DNA of 64,000 nucleotides from GCA-003244245 sp052390115 (GCA_052390115.1 JBQTHE010000034.1:1-64000); one strand, 5' to 3'. Shown: positions 1 to 9,644, counted from the stretch's first letter. Translations and numbers: made by a program. Notes: a model not told the origin generated them from the letters alone.

Positions 1-3000
1 CCAGCCGCAACGCCCAATCCCGGAACGAGGTTGTCTTGGCGTCCAAACGGACACTCTCGCCGCGCACCGCCTGCCGGTAGGCCGTGTCCAGATCCTCCAG
101 CAGGATCCGCCACGACACCCCGTCCACTACCAAGTGGTGCACCGCCACCAACAACACCGGCCGCCGACCGGCCCCCACGTCGAACAACACCGCCCGCAAC
201 AACGGACCACCAGCCAGATCGAAACCCGCATGCACCCGCTCGACGACCTGCTCCATCGCCATCTGCTGACCCGCAGCGTCCACACCAGACAGATCGTGGC
301 ATCGCAGGACGTCCACCGGCCCGACCGGCGCATTGGCCTGACGCCACTCGAACGTTCCAGAGCCACCGGACCGGTGCTCAAACCGCATCCGCAACCCGTC
401 GTGGTGCTCGATCACCGCGGCCAACGCCGAGCGCAGCGCGGTCTCCTGGACGCTTTCGACCAGCTCGAATGTCAACGCCTGGTTGAAATGCTCCGGCCGA
501 AGCGGGTCGGACTCGAAGAACCAGCGCTGGATCGGGGTCAGCGGCACCTCCCCTGTCACCGGACCCTGCTCGACCGTCTCCGGCGCGACCACGGCCACCT
601 CCGTCGCGAGCGACGCGATGGTCGGGTGCAGGAAGATGCCCTGGGAGGTCAACCGCAGGCCGGCCTGGCGGGCCCGGGACACCACCTGGATGCTCAGGAT
701 CGAGTCCCCACCGAGCTCGAAGAAGTTGTCCTCGATCCCGACCCGCTCCACCCCCAGCATCTCGGCCCAGATCTCGGTGAGAGCGCGCTCGACGTCGGTC
801 CGGGGCGGCACGTAGTCGCGGCCCGCGGCCCGCCACCAGTCCGGCGCGGGCAGGGCACCACGGTCCACCTTCCCGTTGGGATTCAACGGGAGTGCGCCGA
901 GTGCCACGAAAGCCGACGGCACCATGTAGTCCGGCAGCGACTGGCGGAGGAACCCGCGCAACGTCCGCGAAGCGGTGTCCGGTACCACACCTGGGGCCAG
1001 CACCACATAGGCCACCAGGCGGGAGCGCCCGGAGTCCTCGTCACGAACGACGGCAACCGTCTCGACGACATCAGGGTGGCGTGCAACGGCGGCCTCGACC
1101 TCGCCCAGCTCGATCCGGAATCCCCGAATCTTCACCTGCTGATCCGACCGACCCAGATACTCCAACTCACCCCGGGTGTTCCATCGCACGACGTCCCCGG
1201 TGCGGTACATCTGCGCACCCGGCGCACCGAATGGATTGGCCACGAACCGTTGCGCGGTTAACCCCGGGTGGCGCAGATAGCCTCGGGCCAGGCCACGACC
1301 ACCGAGGTAGAGCTCTCCCGGCACACCGACCGCCACCGGCCGCAGCCTGGCGTCGAGCACGTACACCTGGGTGTTGGCGATCGGCCGCCCGATCGGCGGC
1401 GGCTGGTCCCGGACCGCCACTTTCTCGTCATGGTGATAGGCGGAGGAGTACCACGCGGTCGCGTACACCGTGGCTTCGGTCGGGCCGTAGATGTTGGCGA
1501 TCCTGCGACACGACGTCGCCGAACGGATCTCACGAAGCACCGGGGCCGACAACGCCTCCCCCGCCAGCACCACGGTGTCCGCACTGACGGCCACCATCCC
1601 ATGGGCAATGACCTGGGAGAACGCTGACGGTACCGCGCTGACCAGGCTCGCTACCCAGCTACTCTCTCGCGGCTGCGCCAACGCGAGCAGGTCGCGCACC
1701 ACCTCGACGGTGCCCCCGACCACGAGCGGGCAGAAGATCTCGAACACGGACACGTCGAAACTGAGTGAGGTCGACGCCACCACCCGAGACAGTCCCGACG
1801 ACCCGAAGTCCGACGCCGCCCATATCGCGAGATCCACCACGCTCGCGTGGCTGACGACGACCCCCTTCGGCTGACCCGTCGAACCCGAGGTGTAGATCAC
1901 ATACGCCGGATGTGCCCGCAACATCGGCCGCACTCGATCGGCCTCGACCACATCCCTACCCGAAAGGCCCGCCAGCTCCGTGACAGTCGCGGCGTCATCG
2001 AGAACCAGTCGGACCACTCCTGCTGCCTCGGGCACCCGATCCGCCGCTGCGCTCGTGGTCACCACCAGCGCCGGGCACGCGTCGGAGAACATGAAGCCGA
2101 TCCGCTCCGCCGGATAATCGGGATCGATCGGCAGGTACGCCGCACCCGCCTTCCACACCGCTACCAAGGCCACGACCATGTCCGCGCAACGCGGCACCGC
2201 CAACGCCACGAACCGTTCCGGACCCGCCCCCCGCTCGATCAACATGCGCGCCAGACGATTCGCCCGCTCGTTCAACTCCAGGTAGGACAGCGCCTCGTCC
2301 TCGAAGACGATCGCCACCGCCCCCGGCGCCCGCGCCACCTGGGCCTCGAACAGCTCCGTCCACACCACCGCAGGCACCGGCTGCGCGGTGGCGTTTCGCT
2401 CTACCAACAACCAGTGCCGCTCGTCCTCGGTCAACGACGGAAGCTCGGCCAACTGCCCGTCCGGATCGTCGGCGATTCCCTCGAGCAGCACCTCCAGACT
2501 CGCCACCAAGCCCGCAATGGTGCCGGCGTCGAACAGGTCGGTGTTGTACTCGACGGTGATGTTCAGCGAGCCATCCCGGGGCAGGAACTCCACGACGAGG
2601 TCGAACCGGGAGGACGGGCGAGGCAGGTCGTACTCCGTGATGCGCAAGCCGGCGATCTCGCGGAGCGGCACCATCTCCTGCTGCAGCACCACCATGGCTT
2701 GGACCAGTGGGGTACGGCTGGAGTCGCGCTCCGGTCGGAGCTCCTCGATCAGGCGATCGAACGGGACCTCGTCATGGGCGAATGCTTCCAATACGGTCTC
2801 CCGGACCGCGGCGAGGAAGTCACCGAAAGGTTGGGTGGGTTCCACCCAGGAGCGCAGCACGATGGTGTTGACGAAGAATCCGACCAGCTTTTCCAGCTCG
2901 GCCCGGTTACGCCCGGAGGTCACGGTGCCGACGGCGATGTCGCGCTGGTTGCAGTATCGGGACAGCAGCAGCTGGACCGCGGCGGTCAGCGTCATAAATA

Positions 3001-6000
3001 GCGTCGCTCCGCGCGCCTGCCCCACCGCGGTCAGCCGCCGTACCAGGCTGATCGACAGGTCGTGGCGGTGCACCGCGCCGGACGTCGTGCGCAGCGGGGG
3101 CCGGGGCCGGTCCGTCGGCAGCTCGAGTGCCTCGATACCCGCGAGCTGGCGCTTCCAGTAGTCCAGGTGCGGTTCCAGAACCGGACCGGAGAGCTGCTCG
3201 CGCTGCCACCCGGCGATGTCGGCGTAGTGGATCGCCAGCTCCGGCAACCGGACCGGGGTCGCACTCACCGCAGCGGTGTACCGCTCGGCCAGCTCGTCCA
3301 CCAACAGCCCGACCGACCAGCCATCGGTGATGATGTGATGTTGGCTGAGCACCAGCACCTGGTCATCTGCGGCGAGGCAGACCAGTAGTGCCCGGGTCAG
3401 CGGACCGCGGCGCAGGTCGAACGGACGGCTCAGGAGTTGCGCCGCCACCTGGTCCACATCATCGTCGCGCTGGCCGTTCTCAGGCTGGGCGCCGGCCGTG
3501 CCGGACAGGTCCACCACGTCCAGCGGGATCTCCCCGCGGGGGGCAACGCGTGCGACCCCGTGCCCGTCCACCGTCTCGAACGTCGTCCGCAGCGACTCGT
3601 GACGGCCCACCAACCCCGCCAGCGCCGACCGCAGCGCGGCTTGGTCCAGCACACCGGACAACCGCAGCCCGATGCCGGTGTTGTACTCGGTACTACCCGA
3701 GGAGATGTCGTCCAGGACCCACAGCCGCTGCTGAGCGGGGGACAGCGGCAACGCTCGCTCGCGCGACACCCGGGGGATCGGCACGGTGGGATGAGCCTGC
3801 TGAGCCGCCGGAAGGCGCTCCGCGAGCCGGGCGACCGTCCTGGTGTCGAACAGCGCGCGGACCGGCAGGTCCGCCCCGAGGGCCACGCGGATCCGGGAGA
3901 GCATCCGAAAACCCAGGATCGAGTCGCCGCCGAGTGCGAAGAAGTCGTCCTCGACGCCGACGGTGCGCACGCCGAGCACGTCGGCCCAGATCCGGGCCAG
4001 AACCCGCTCGGTCTCGGTGCGGGGGGCCACTGAGTCGGCGGACGCACCGCGGTCGGTGGGCGGCACGGGCAGGGCGCGACGGTCGAGCTTCCCGTGCGCG
4101 CTCAGCGGCAACTCGTCGAGGAGCACGAACGCCGCGGGCACCATGTAGGCGGGCAGCCGCTGGGCCAGCAGGGCGCGAAGCTGCTCCACCGCCGGGGTCC
4201 GGCCCGGGGCGGCGACCAGGTAGGCCACTAGCCGGGACGCACCAGGCTGGTCCTGGCGGGCGACGACCACCGCCCGGTCCACATCGGGGTGAGTCCGCAA
4301 CACTGTCTCGATCTCACCGGGCTCGATCCGGAACCCCCGGATCTTGACCTGCTCGTCGGCCCGCCCGACGAACCGCAGCTGACCGTCGGCCCCCCAGCGC
4401 ACCAGATCCCCGGTGCGGTACATCCGAGCGCCCCAGCCAACGACGGGATTCGCCACGAACCGTGCCGCGGTCAGCCCCGGCCGCCCCAGATATCCTCGGG
4501 CCAGTCCGACCCCGGTGATGTACAGCTCGCCGATCACACCGACCGGCACCGGCTGCAACGCCTGATCCAGCACGTATACCCGGGTGTTGGCGATCGGCGT
4601 CCCGATCGGCGCGCCGTCACCGGCCGACAGCGGCTCGCTCCAGGTCGCCACCACCGTCGACTCGGTGGGTCCATATGAATTAATCATCCGTCGGCCCGGG
4701 GCCCACCGCGCCACCAGCTCCGGGGGACACACGTCCCCACCCACGATCAGGGTCCGGAACAAGGTCAGCTCCGCCGCCGCCTGCGCAGGCACAGTGGCCA
4801 ACGCGGCGGGCGGGATCAACGCATGGGTCACCCGCTGCTGCGCCAACACCCGCGCCAACTGGTCACCCAGCAACGGACCCGGCGGCGGCACCACCAACGC
4901 CGCCCCCACCGGCAATGACATGCACAACTCCAACACCGAGGCGTCGAAGCTGGGCGAGGAGAACTGCAACACCCGATCGCCCGGCGCCACCGCGTACCGC
5001 TCCACCTCCGCGGCGGAGAAGCTCGCCAACCCGCTGTGGGTGACCACCACCCCCTTGGGCCGCCCGGTGGACCCCGACGTGTAGATCACATAGGCCGGAT
5101 GGGCCAACCGCAGCGGCTCCCGCCGATCGGCATCGGTGGGAGCCCGGTCCGACATCGTGCCCAGTTTCGCGAGCACTGCAGGCTCGTCCACCACCAGTAC
5201 TTCGACAAGATCGACGAGATCGGCACCGACCGCCGTGACCTCGCGGCAGGTCAGTACCACAACCGCGTCGGCATCGGCCACCATGAACCGGATCCGCTCG
5301 ACCGGGTAGGCCGGATCCACCGGCAGGAACGCTGCCCCGGCCTTGGTGACCGCCAGCTGCGCCACCACCATCTCTACCGACCGTGGCAACACCAAGGCCA
5401 CCACCCGCTCCGGCCCCACGTCCCGGGCCAGCAACAGCCGAGCCAGTCGATTCGCCCGTGCGTCCAGTTCGCCGTAACTGACCGACCCGCCCTCGGACAC
5501 CACGGCAGGCAGGTCCGGAGCCCGCGCTGCTGCAGCCTCGAAAAGCACCGGCAACACGGTGGCAGTGATCTTCCGATCGGTGTCGTTCCACTGCTTCAGC
5601 AGCCGAGCGCGTTCCCGCTCGGTCACGAGATCCACCGTGCCCAGCGGCGCGTCGGGAGTGGTGGTGAGGGCAGCGAGCACCCGGGTCAGCTGTCCGGCAA
5701 GGCGTCGGACCGTCGCGGCCGCGAACAGGTCGGTGCGGTACTCGACAATGCCCGACAGTTCAGGACCCGACAGCTCCGCGCCCCGCTCAATCAGCCGCAC
5801 CGTGAGATCCGCGGTGAACGGCAGGGACCGCTGGACACAACCCACTGGGTCAGATACCACTGGGTCACATACCACTGCCGCACGCGTCACTTCTGGTCCC
5901 AGGGCCAGCTCCTTGGCCAGGTACTCGAACGGGATGTCGGAGTGCGCGAAGGCGGCTCTGGTCGCGGCGCGCACCGCCGATACGACATCGCGCAGCGGCG

Positions 6001-6382
6001 TCGCGTCGCTCATCGCGGACCGCAGCACCAGCGGATGACCGCGCCCCGGCGCCGGGGTGGCCACCGCGATATCCTCCTGACCCGAGTAGCGGGCCAGGAG
6101 GGCCTGGCACGCTGCCACCGTGAGCTCGAGCAGCGTGACGTCGAGCTGGGCAGTCAACGCCAACAGCCCCGCGGCCACGTCCCCCGGCACGACGAAGTCA
6201 AGTGTCCCGATAGCCGCGGGCGGGCTAGCCAGCCGCGGGTGATCGGTGGGCAGCTCCGGAGCCGACACGCCCTCCAGCTGCGCCGCCCAGTACTGGAGTT
6301 GTTCAGCGAACGGCACCTGCGGCAAATCGTGAGAGAGGCTGGGCTTGCGGCTCGGCACAGACATCGGGTCGTAAGCCCCCAT
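1..6382 (-). CDS. Multimodular non-ribosomal peptide synthetase (3' end outside window)
   Basis: The reading frame stays open for about 2,127 codons to the left edge. Domains from the N terminus are: the C-terminal half of a condensation domain (residues ~1-265, no HHxxxDG), adenylation A1 (~270-770, TSGSTGRPKG), carrier T1 (~785-855, LGGDSI), a complete condensation domain (~865-1300, HHIITDGWS), A2 (~1325-1840, TSGSTGQPKG), T2 (~1850-1925, LGGDSI), and the start of an epimerization-type domain (PIQRWFFE, HHLVVDGVSWRI). Specificity residues aligned by eye to GrsA are D-A-L-L-I-G-S-V-V (A1) and D-V-F-S-V-A-I-V-Y (A2); I do not assign substrates. The start ATG follows a GAAAGG. It is the second gene of an operon, 77 bp after a PBP-type thioesterase that probably releases its product. 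The cytoplasmic enzyme should add at least two residues, the second in D form. Confidence 0.93.
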   Translation of the reverse strand, partial: MGAYDPMSVPSRKPSLSHDLPQVPFAEQLQYWAAQLEGVSAPELPTDHPRLASPPAAIGTLDFVVPGDVAAGLLALTAQLDVTLLELTVAACQALLARYSGQEDIAVATPAPGRGHPLVLRSAMSDATPLRDVVSAVRAATRAAFAHSDIPFEYLAKELALGPEVTRAAVVCDPVVSDPVGCVQRSLPFTADLTVRLIERGAELSGPELSGIVEYRTDLFAAATVRRLAGQLTRVLAALTTTPDAPLGTVDLVTERERARLLKQWNDTDRKITATVLPVLFEAAAARAPDLPAVVSEGGSVSYGELDARANRLARLLLARDVGPERVVALVLPRSVEMVVAQLAVTKAGAAFLPVDPAYPVERIRFMVADADAVVVLTCREVTAVGADLVDLVEVLVVDEPAVLAKLGTMSDRAPTDADRREPLRLAHPAYVIYTSGSTGRPKGVVVTHSGLASFSAAEVERYAVAPGDRVLQFSSPSFDASVLELCMSLPVGAALVVPPPGPLLGDQLARVLAQQRVTHALIPPAALATVPAQAAAELTLFRTLIVGGDVCPPELVARWAPGRRMINSYGPTESTVVATWSEPLSAGDGAPIGTPIANTRVYVLDQALQPVPVGVIGELYITGVGLARGYLGRPGLTAARFVANPVVGWGARMYRTGDLVRWGADGQLRFVGRADEQVKIRGFRIEPGEIETVLRTHPDVDRAVVVARQDQPGASRLVAYLVAAPGRTPAVEQLRALLAQRLPAYMVPAAFVLLDELPLSAHGKLDRRALPVPPTDRGASADSVAPRTETERVLARIWADVLGVRTVGVEDDFFALGGDSILGFRMLSRIRVALGADLPVRALFDTRTVARLAERLPAAQQAHPTVPIPRVSRERALPLSPAQQRLWVLDDISSGSTEYNTGIGLRLSGVLDQAALRSALAGLVGRHESLRTTFETVDGHGVARVAPRGEIPLDVVDLSGTAGAQPENGQRDDDVDQVAAQLLSRPFDLRRGPLTRALLVCLAADDQVLVLSQHHIITDGWSVGLLVDELAERYTAAVSATPVRLPELAIHYADIAGWQREQLSGPVLEPHLDYWKRQLAGIEALELPTDRPRPPLRTTSGAVHRHDLSISLVRRLTAVGQARGATLFMTLTAAVQLLLSRYCNQRDIAVGTVTSGRNRAELEKLVGFFVNTIVLRSWVEPTQPFGDFLAAVRETVLEAFAHDEVPFDRLIEELRPERDSSRTPLVQAMVVLQQEMVPLREIAGLRITEYDLPRPSSRFDLVVEFLPRDGSLNITVEYNTDLFDAGTIAGLVASLEVLLEGIADDPDGQLAELPSLTEDERHWLLVERNATAQPVPAVVWTELFEAQVARAPGAVAIVFEDEALSYLELNERANRLARMLIERGAGPERFVALAVPRCADMVVALVAVWKAGAAYLPIDPDYPAERIGFMFSDACPALVVTTSAAADRVPEAAGVVRLVLDDAATVTELAGLSGRDVVEADRVRPMLRAHPAYVIYTSGSTGQPKGVVVSHASVVDLAIWAASDFGSSGLSRVVASTSLSFDVSVFEIFCPLVVGGTVEVVRDLLALAQPRESSWVASLVSAVPSAFSQVIAHGMVAVSADTVVLAGEALSAPVLREIRSATSCRRIANIYGPTEATVYATAWYSSAYHHDEKVAVRDQPPPIGRPIANTQVYVLDARLRPVAVGVPGELYLGGRGLARGYLRHPGLTAQRFVANPFGAPGAQMYRTGDVVRWNTRGELEYLGRSDQQVKIRGFRIELGEVEAAVARHPDVVETVAVVRDEDSGRSRLVAYVVLAPGVVPDTASRTLRGFLRQSLPDYMVPSAFVALGALPLNPNGKVDRGALPAPDWWRAAGRDYVPPRTDVERALTEIWAEMLGVERVGIEDNFFELGGDSILSIQVVSRARQAGLRLTSQGIFLHPTIASLATEVAVVAPETVEQGPVTGEVPLTPIQRWFFESDPLRPEHFNQALTFELVESVQETALRSALAAVIEHHDGLRMRFEHRSGGSGTFEWRQANAPVGPVDVLRCHDLSGVDAAGQQMAMEQVVERVHAGFDLAGGPLLRAVLFDVGAGRRPVLLVAVHHLVVDGVSWRILLEDLDTAYRQAVRGESVRLDAKTTSFRDWALRL
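5842..5871 (-). repeat. In-frame 15-bp tandem duplication in the NRPS
   Basis: Two 15-bp units differing at one base (CCACTGGGTCAGATA and CCACTGGGTCACATA) lie head to tail and a third begins (CCACTG). Read in frame on the minus strand they give consecutive copies of a five-residue block ending in DPV, within the truncated condensation domain. The insertion keeps the frame. Confidence 0.85.
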
Positions 6383-6410
6383 CTTTGGGAAACCTTTCTG
6401 GTGTGCAGTG

Positions 6411-6446
6411 TTGGATGGGTCCGGGGAGTTGGATGGGTCCCGGGGA
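6411..6446. repeat. Short tandem repeat between thioesterase and NRPS genes
   Basis: A 17-18 bp unit beginning TTGGATGGGTCC occurs twice with one base between, in the 77-bp gap of the thioesterase-NRPS operon. It does not form an obvious terminator, so read-through is expected. Confidence 0.6.
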
Positions 6447-6459
6447 CAGGTGCTCAGGC

Positions 6460-7950
6460 TCAGACGCGACGCAACGAGTCGGCCGACGACCGAGCTTCCG
6501 GCACGGTGGGACACCGTTGTCGCCGGGCGAGCCGGCCGAAGAGCAGTACTTGCTCGACGTAGTTCGTGATCGGGTCACGCAGGAAACGTCCGGCATGCAC
6601 ATGCTGGCCCGAGGTCATGTCCTGGACGACGAAATCCATGTCGTCGAAGAGGACCAACCGCGCGATGAGCTCGTCGCCATTCGCGAGGTACAGGCCTCCG
6701 TCGGCGGGGGCGGTAACGTGGTACTCGGCCCGGCCGTTGGAGTAGCTACCCACGTACTCGGCCGGTGAAGCGACCTGCGCCCAGGGCGAGCTGTCACGAC
6801 GATGCGCTCCCAGCGGCAGGTTCGCCTGGCGTAGTTCGGTGCACAACTCCTCCCACAGGTACGACCCGGTGTTGGAGTTGGTGGTGAGCGCCACCACCCA
6901 CCCGCCGGCCGGATCGATGCGCAGGTAGCAGGACGTACCGTTCGCGTTTCCGTCGTGGCCGACCCAGTCGGTGGTCCCGGCCCGGAACACGGCCAATCCA
7001 GGACCCCAGCCATCAGCTAATCCGAACGGGTCGGCGCCGGGCACGGCCTGCCGCATCCGTTCGGCGTAGGCGGCCGGCAGCAGCTCCGGGAAGCCCTCCC
7101 CGACATGCATCAGTCCCAGAGCGACCAGATCGACGGCACTCATCGCCAGCGCACCGGCCGGGGCCTCGGCGAGCGCCACTGACTGCTGCACGGGCCGGGT
7201 CCGATCCAGGGTCGCGTTGACCGAGTGCCCGGTGGCGATGGGGCGCTCGCAGCGTGTTCGCCCCGCTTCCCCCACGACCACGGCGGGGTCAATCCCCAGT
7301 GGCCGCAGCAGGATCGACTCCATGGCCTCCCACCAGCTCATACCTGTGATCATTTCGATCAGGTGGCCGACCAGGACGTAGTTGCGGCTTGAGTAGGAGA
7401 AACGAGTGCCGGGCGGCAGGATCAGGTCCTGTCGGCGGCAGTGCTCCCGCACGTAGCGCCGCGGCGACAGGGTGGACGGCTCCGGTACGTCGGCGAAACC
7501 GCTGGTGTGGCTGAGCAACTGGCGCAGGGTGAGCCGACCGCCCAGCTCATCCAGGTCGGGTAGATGCTCGTCCAGCGGTGCGTCGAGCTCGAGGTCACCG
7601 TCCGCGACCAGGATCATGGCCAGGGTTGCGGTCCAGACCTTACTGATCGATCCGGTGGGAAAGGCGGTTTCCCGGGTGACCGGAATCCCCGCTCTGTGCT
7701 CCAGCTCGCCGACTTCGACCGCGACAGTCACGCCGCCCCGATGGACGGCGAGCTGGGCACCTGGGACCCGGTGGGTGTCGACCAGCGTGGTCATCGTGGC
7801 GGCCAACCAGGCCGGGTCGACCGGCACCCGTGCGGCATCCGTATCGCCCTCACCCGTTCGGGCGAAGGAATCTCCCTTTATGGCGTTACTTGCGCCATTT
7901 GCACTAGTGACTACTAGACCGAATGCCGTAGCATTTCCCATGGATCGCAC
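6460..7950 (-). CDS. PBP-type thioesterase / serine beta-lactamase-like hydrolase
   Basis: A protein of about 496 residues with the serine beta-lactamase/PBP fold: nucleophile motif S-I-S-K (in TGSISKVWTATL), second motif Y-S-S (in FSYSSRNYVLVG, where most relatives have Y-S-N), and third motif G-H-D-G. About 110 C-terminal residues form a separate lipocalin-like segment. No signal peptide is seen, so it should act in the cytoplasm. Family members next to NRPS genes that lack their own thioesterase (SurE of surugamide is the model) release and cyclize peptides with a D-residue at the C terminus, which suits the epimerization domain in the adjacent NRPS. I chose GTG at 7950 because AAGGGGG lies 10 nt upstream; ATG at 7941 is the alternative. 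It could instead be a plain esterase or resistance hydrolase. Confidence 0.72.
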   Translation of the reverse strand: MRSMGNATAFGLVVTSANGASNAIKGDSFARTGEGDTDAARVPVDPAWLAATMTTLVDTHRVPGAQLAVHRGGVTVAVEVGELEHRAGIPVTRETAFPTGSISKVWTATLAMILVADGDLELDAPLDEHLPDLDELGGRLTLRQLLSHTSGFADVPEPSTLSPRRYVREHCRRQDLILPPGTRFSYSSRNYVLVGHLIEMITGMSWWEAMESILLRPLGIDPAVVVGEAGRTRCERPIATGHSVNATLDRTRPVQQSVALAEAPAGALAMSAVDLVALGLMHVGEGFPELLPAAYAERMRQAVPGADPFGLADGWGPGLAVFRAGTTDWVGHDGNANGTSCYLRIDPAGGWVVALTTNSNTGSYLWEELCTELRQANLPLGAHRRDSSPWAQVASPAEYVGSYSNGRAEYHVTAPADGGLYLANGDELIARLVLFDDMDFVVQDMTSGQHVHAGRFLRDPITNYVEQVLLFGRLARRQRCPTVPEARSSADSLRRV

Positions 7951-8948
7951 GTTAGAGTGTCCCCCTTCGGATGGTCTTAGGGGCGGCTTAATAAACGGAG
8001 CTCCTTCATCTACCGGACATCGATCTCGTTCGACAGGCGCGGCTTGCCCGGGGGACCGGCCTCGGGCGGAACTGCCACGAGATCGAGGTGGGGCCTGCTC
8101 GTCGTTGCCGTCCAGGCACAGCAATCACAGCGAGTACTTGCGCGATCCCGCCGACGGCGAGTTGGCTGAGGTCAAGCCACGCTGCACCGCCGTCGGTGGC
8201 GATCAGGCGCCGCCGCTGCAGCACGTCGCCAAGCTATGGGCAGTAACCCGGACGGCCGGTTGGCGGCCCGGACCGTGCCGAGCATTCGCAAGCGGTCAAG
8301 CCGTACGCTTCGACGTGATCTGGACTGGTGGTGCGAACCGACGTCATATCGACGTTCCCCTCCCGGCGTGAAAGCTACCGGCATCATGGTGTGACCGAGA
8401 ACGACACGATTACTCTTCGTGCGCACGAAGAGTAATCGGCTACCGCGAACATTACCCTCGATCGGTTGAATATGCCAGATGCCAGCTGGATGAGTCGAGG
8501 GGTCCAGTCAACACCGTCCGCTACGGCTGTCCGACAACCGAAATATCCATTCAAGACCATTTCCTGGCCGATCGAGGCCGGTCTGAACCGAGCTTATGAC
8601 GGTTCGTAGCTATTCGTATTCAGCCGGTCGATGTGGCATTGGTGGCTATTGGGGCGTCTGGGGTGATTGCGTCGTGGCGAGGCGCGGTGGTCGGTGGTCC
8701 GGGCACGGCCCTCGGGTCAGGTGCCGGCGCCCACTCTTGAGGCCTCTGCATGTCGCGCGCTTCACACAGACGGTAGCCAGGCCTGATGTCGTAGCCGATC
8801 AGTCACATTGGGTCGTCCCCGTATACCCTGTGTAACGCTCGAGGTCCCCTTAGCGAAACCCCCCGTGCAGATGGTTGACACCGACATGCCAACAGCTGAA
8901 CGGGAGATGAAGCCGTGACCGGCCACTTCGAGCCATCCGACCGATGAG
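7951..8948. other. Long intergenic region without a convincing gene
   Basis: About 1 kb separates the thioesterase gene (minus) from the Ymh gene (plus). Possible frames here have no recognisable family and no good ribosome binding site. The only clear structure is the perfect palindrome at 8407-8438. Promoters for the two divergent genes must lie here; I cannot place them. Confidence 0.5.
8407..8438. promoter_or_regulatory. Perfect 32-bp palindrome
   Basis: Each arm is 16 bp (CGATTACTCTTCGTGC and its exact reverse complement) with no spacer. The lack of a loop and of a T-run makes a dimeric-protein operator or cruciform more likely than a terminator. No gene lies within 450 bp on either side. 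Confidence 0.8.
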
Positions 8949-9632
8949 ATGATCTTCTTCACGACGTTCGTCACGCTGATTCGGCGACAGCTCGAGGGGA
9001 CCGAAAGACGGCTGGGATCCCCGGCTCGGGTAGCGGGCAACACGCTGCGACTGCCGATGGGAACGGATGTGCAGAGAGGTGACTATGTAGAGCATCGCCC
9101 GCCGAACAACGAGCCACGAATGATGGTCGTGATCGACGTCATCCAACCGCACATGCCGGGCGCAAGGACCGTTAACGATCACATCGAAGTGACCTGTGTG
9201 CCGATAGGGCGGGCGGCGAGCCCGGCGGTCACCGCCCCAACCTTGCATCCTGCGATGTCCGCAGCCCTGGCGCTGCTGGACGGCGGGCGGTTGTCCGAGG
9301 CCGTGCTCGAGGCGTTGCGATTGGTCGAAGAACGGGTCCAGTTTCTGGCGGCCAGCGACGATTCCGGGCACACGCTGATGGAGTCTGTGTTCGGTGCACG
9401 ACCGCCGCAACTCGACATCACGACGACAACCGGCCCAGCGGCTGAGGACGAGCGCGAAGGTTTCCGGCTCTTGTTCACCGGTGCCGTGTTGGGACTACGA
9501 GACGCGCAGCTACCAGACCCGCACGACACCGGTAGGGCCGTTCCTGCCACGGTGGACGAGACGTTCGAGTACCTGGCGGTGGCGAGCATGCTGATGCGTC
9601 GCCTGGACCATGCGGAAAGCAGGCTGGGTTGA
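8949..9632 (+). CDS. TIGR02391 (Ymh, HEPN-like) family protein
   Basis: A 227-residue protein. Its C-terminal ~140 residues match the Ymh family pattern: LHPAMSAALALLDGG, then the segments LMESVF, GFRLLFTGAVLGLRD and EYLAVASMLMRRLDHA. Ymh proteins belong to the HEPN superfamily, many of whose members are RNases in mobile or defence contexts. The usual R-N-x-x-A-H motif is replaced by R-D-A-Q-L-P-D-P-H, so the R-to-H spacing is longer than normal and nuclease activity is uncertain. The N-terminal ~85 residues form a separate domain I do not recognise. The start ATG has only a weak upstream GAG. The gene converges on the large regulator with a 12-bp gap. Confidence 0.75.
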   Translation: MIFFTTFVTLIRRQLEGTERRLGSPARVAGNTLRLPMGTDVQRGDYVEHRPPNNEPRMMVVIDVIQPHMPGARTVNDHIEVTCVPIGRAASPAVTAPTLHPAMSAALALLDGGRLSEAVLEALRLVEERVQFLAASDDSGHTLMESVFGARPPQLDITTTTGPAAEDEREGFRLLFTGAVLGLRDAQLPDPHDTGRAVPATVDETFEYLAVASMLMRRLDHAESRLG

Positions 9633-9644
9633 GGTGATGGCTCG

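Noticed and set aside
134..3001. Long plus-strand frames antisense to the NRPS
   Set aside because: Arg/His/Pro-rich products typical of the opposite strand of a high-GC gene; the minus strand carries clear NRPS motifs throughout.
8596..8835. 79-codon plus-strand ORF in the long gap
   Set aside because: No ribosome binding site, Arg/Gly/Trp-rich product with no family and no neighbours to support it.
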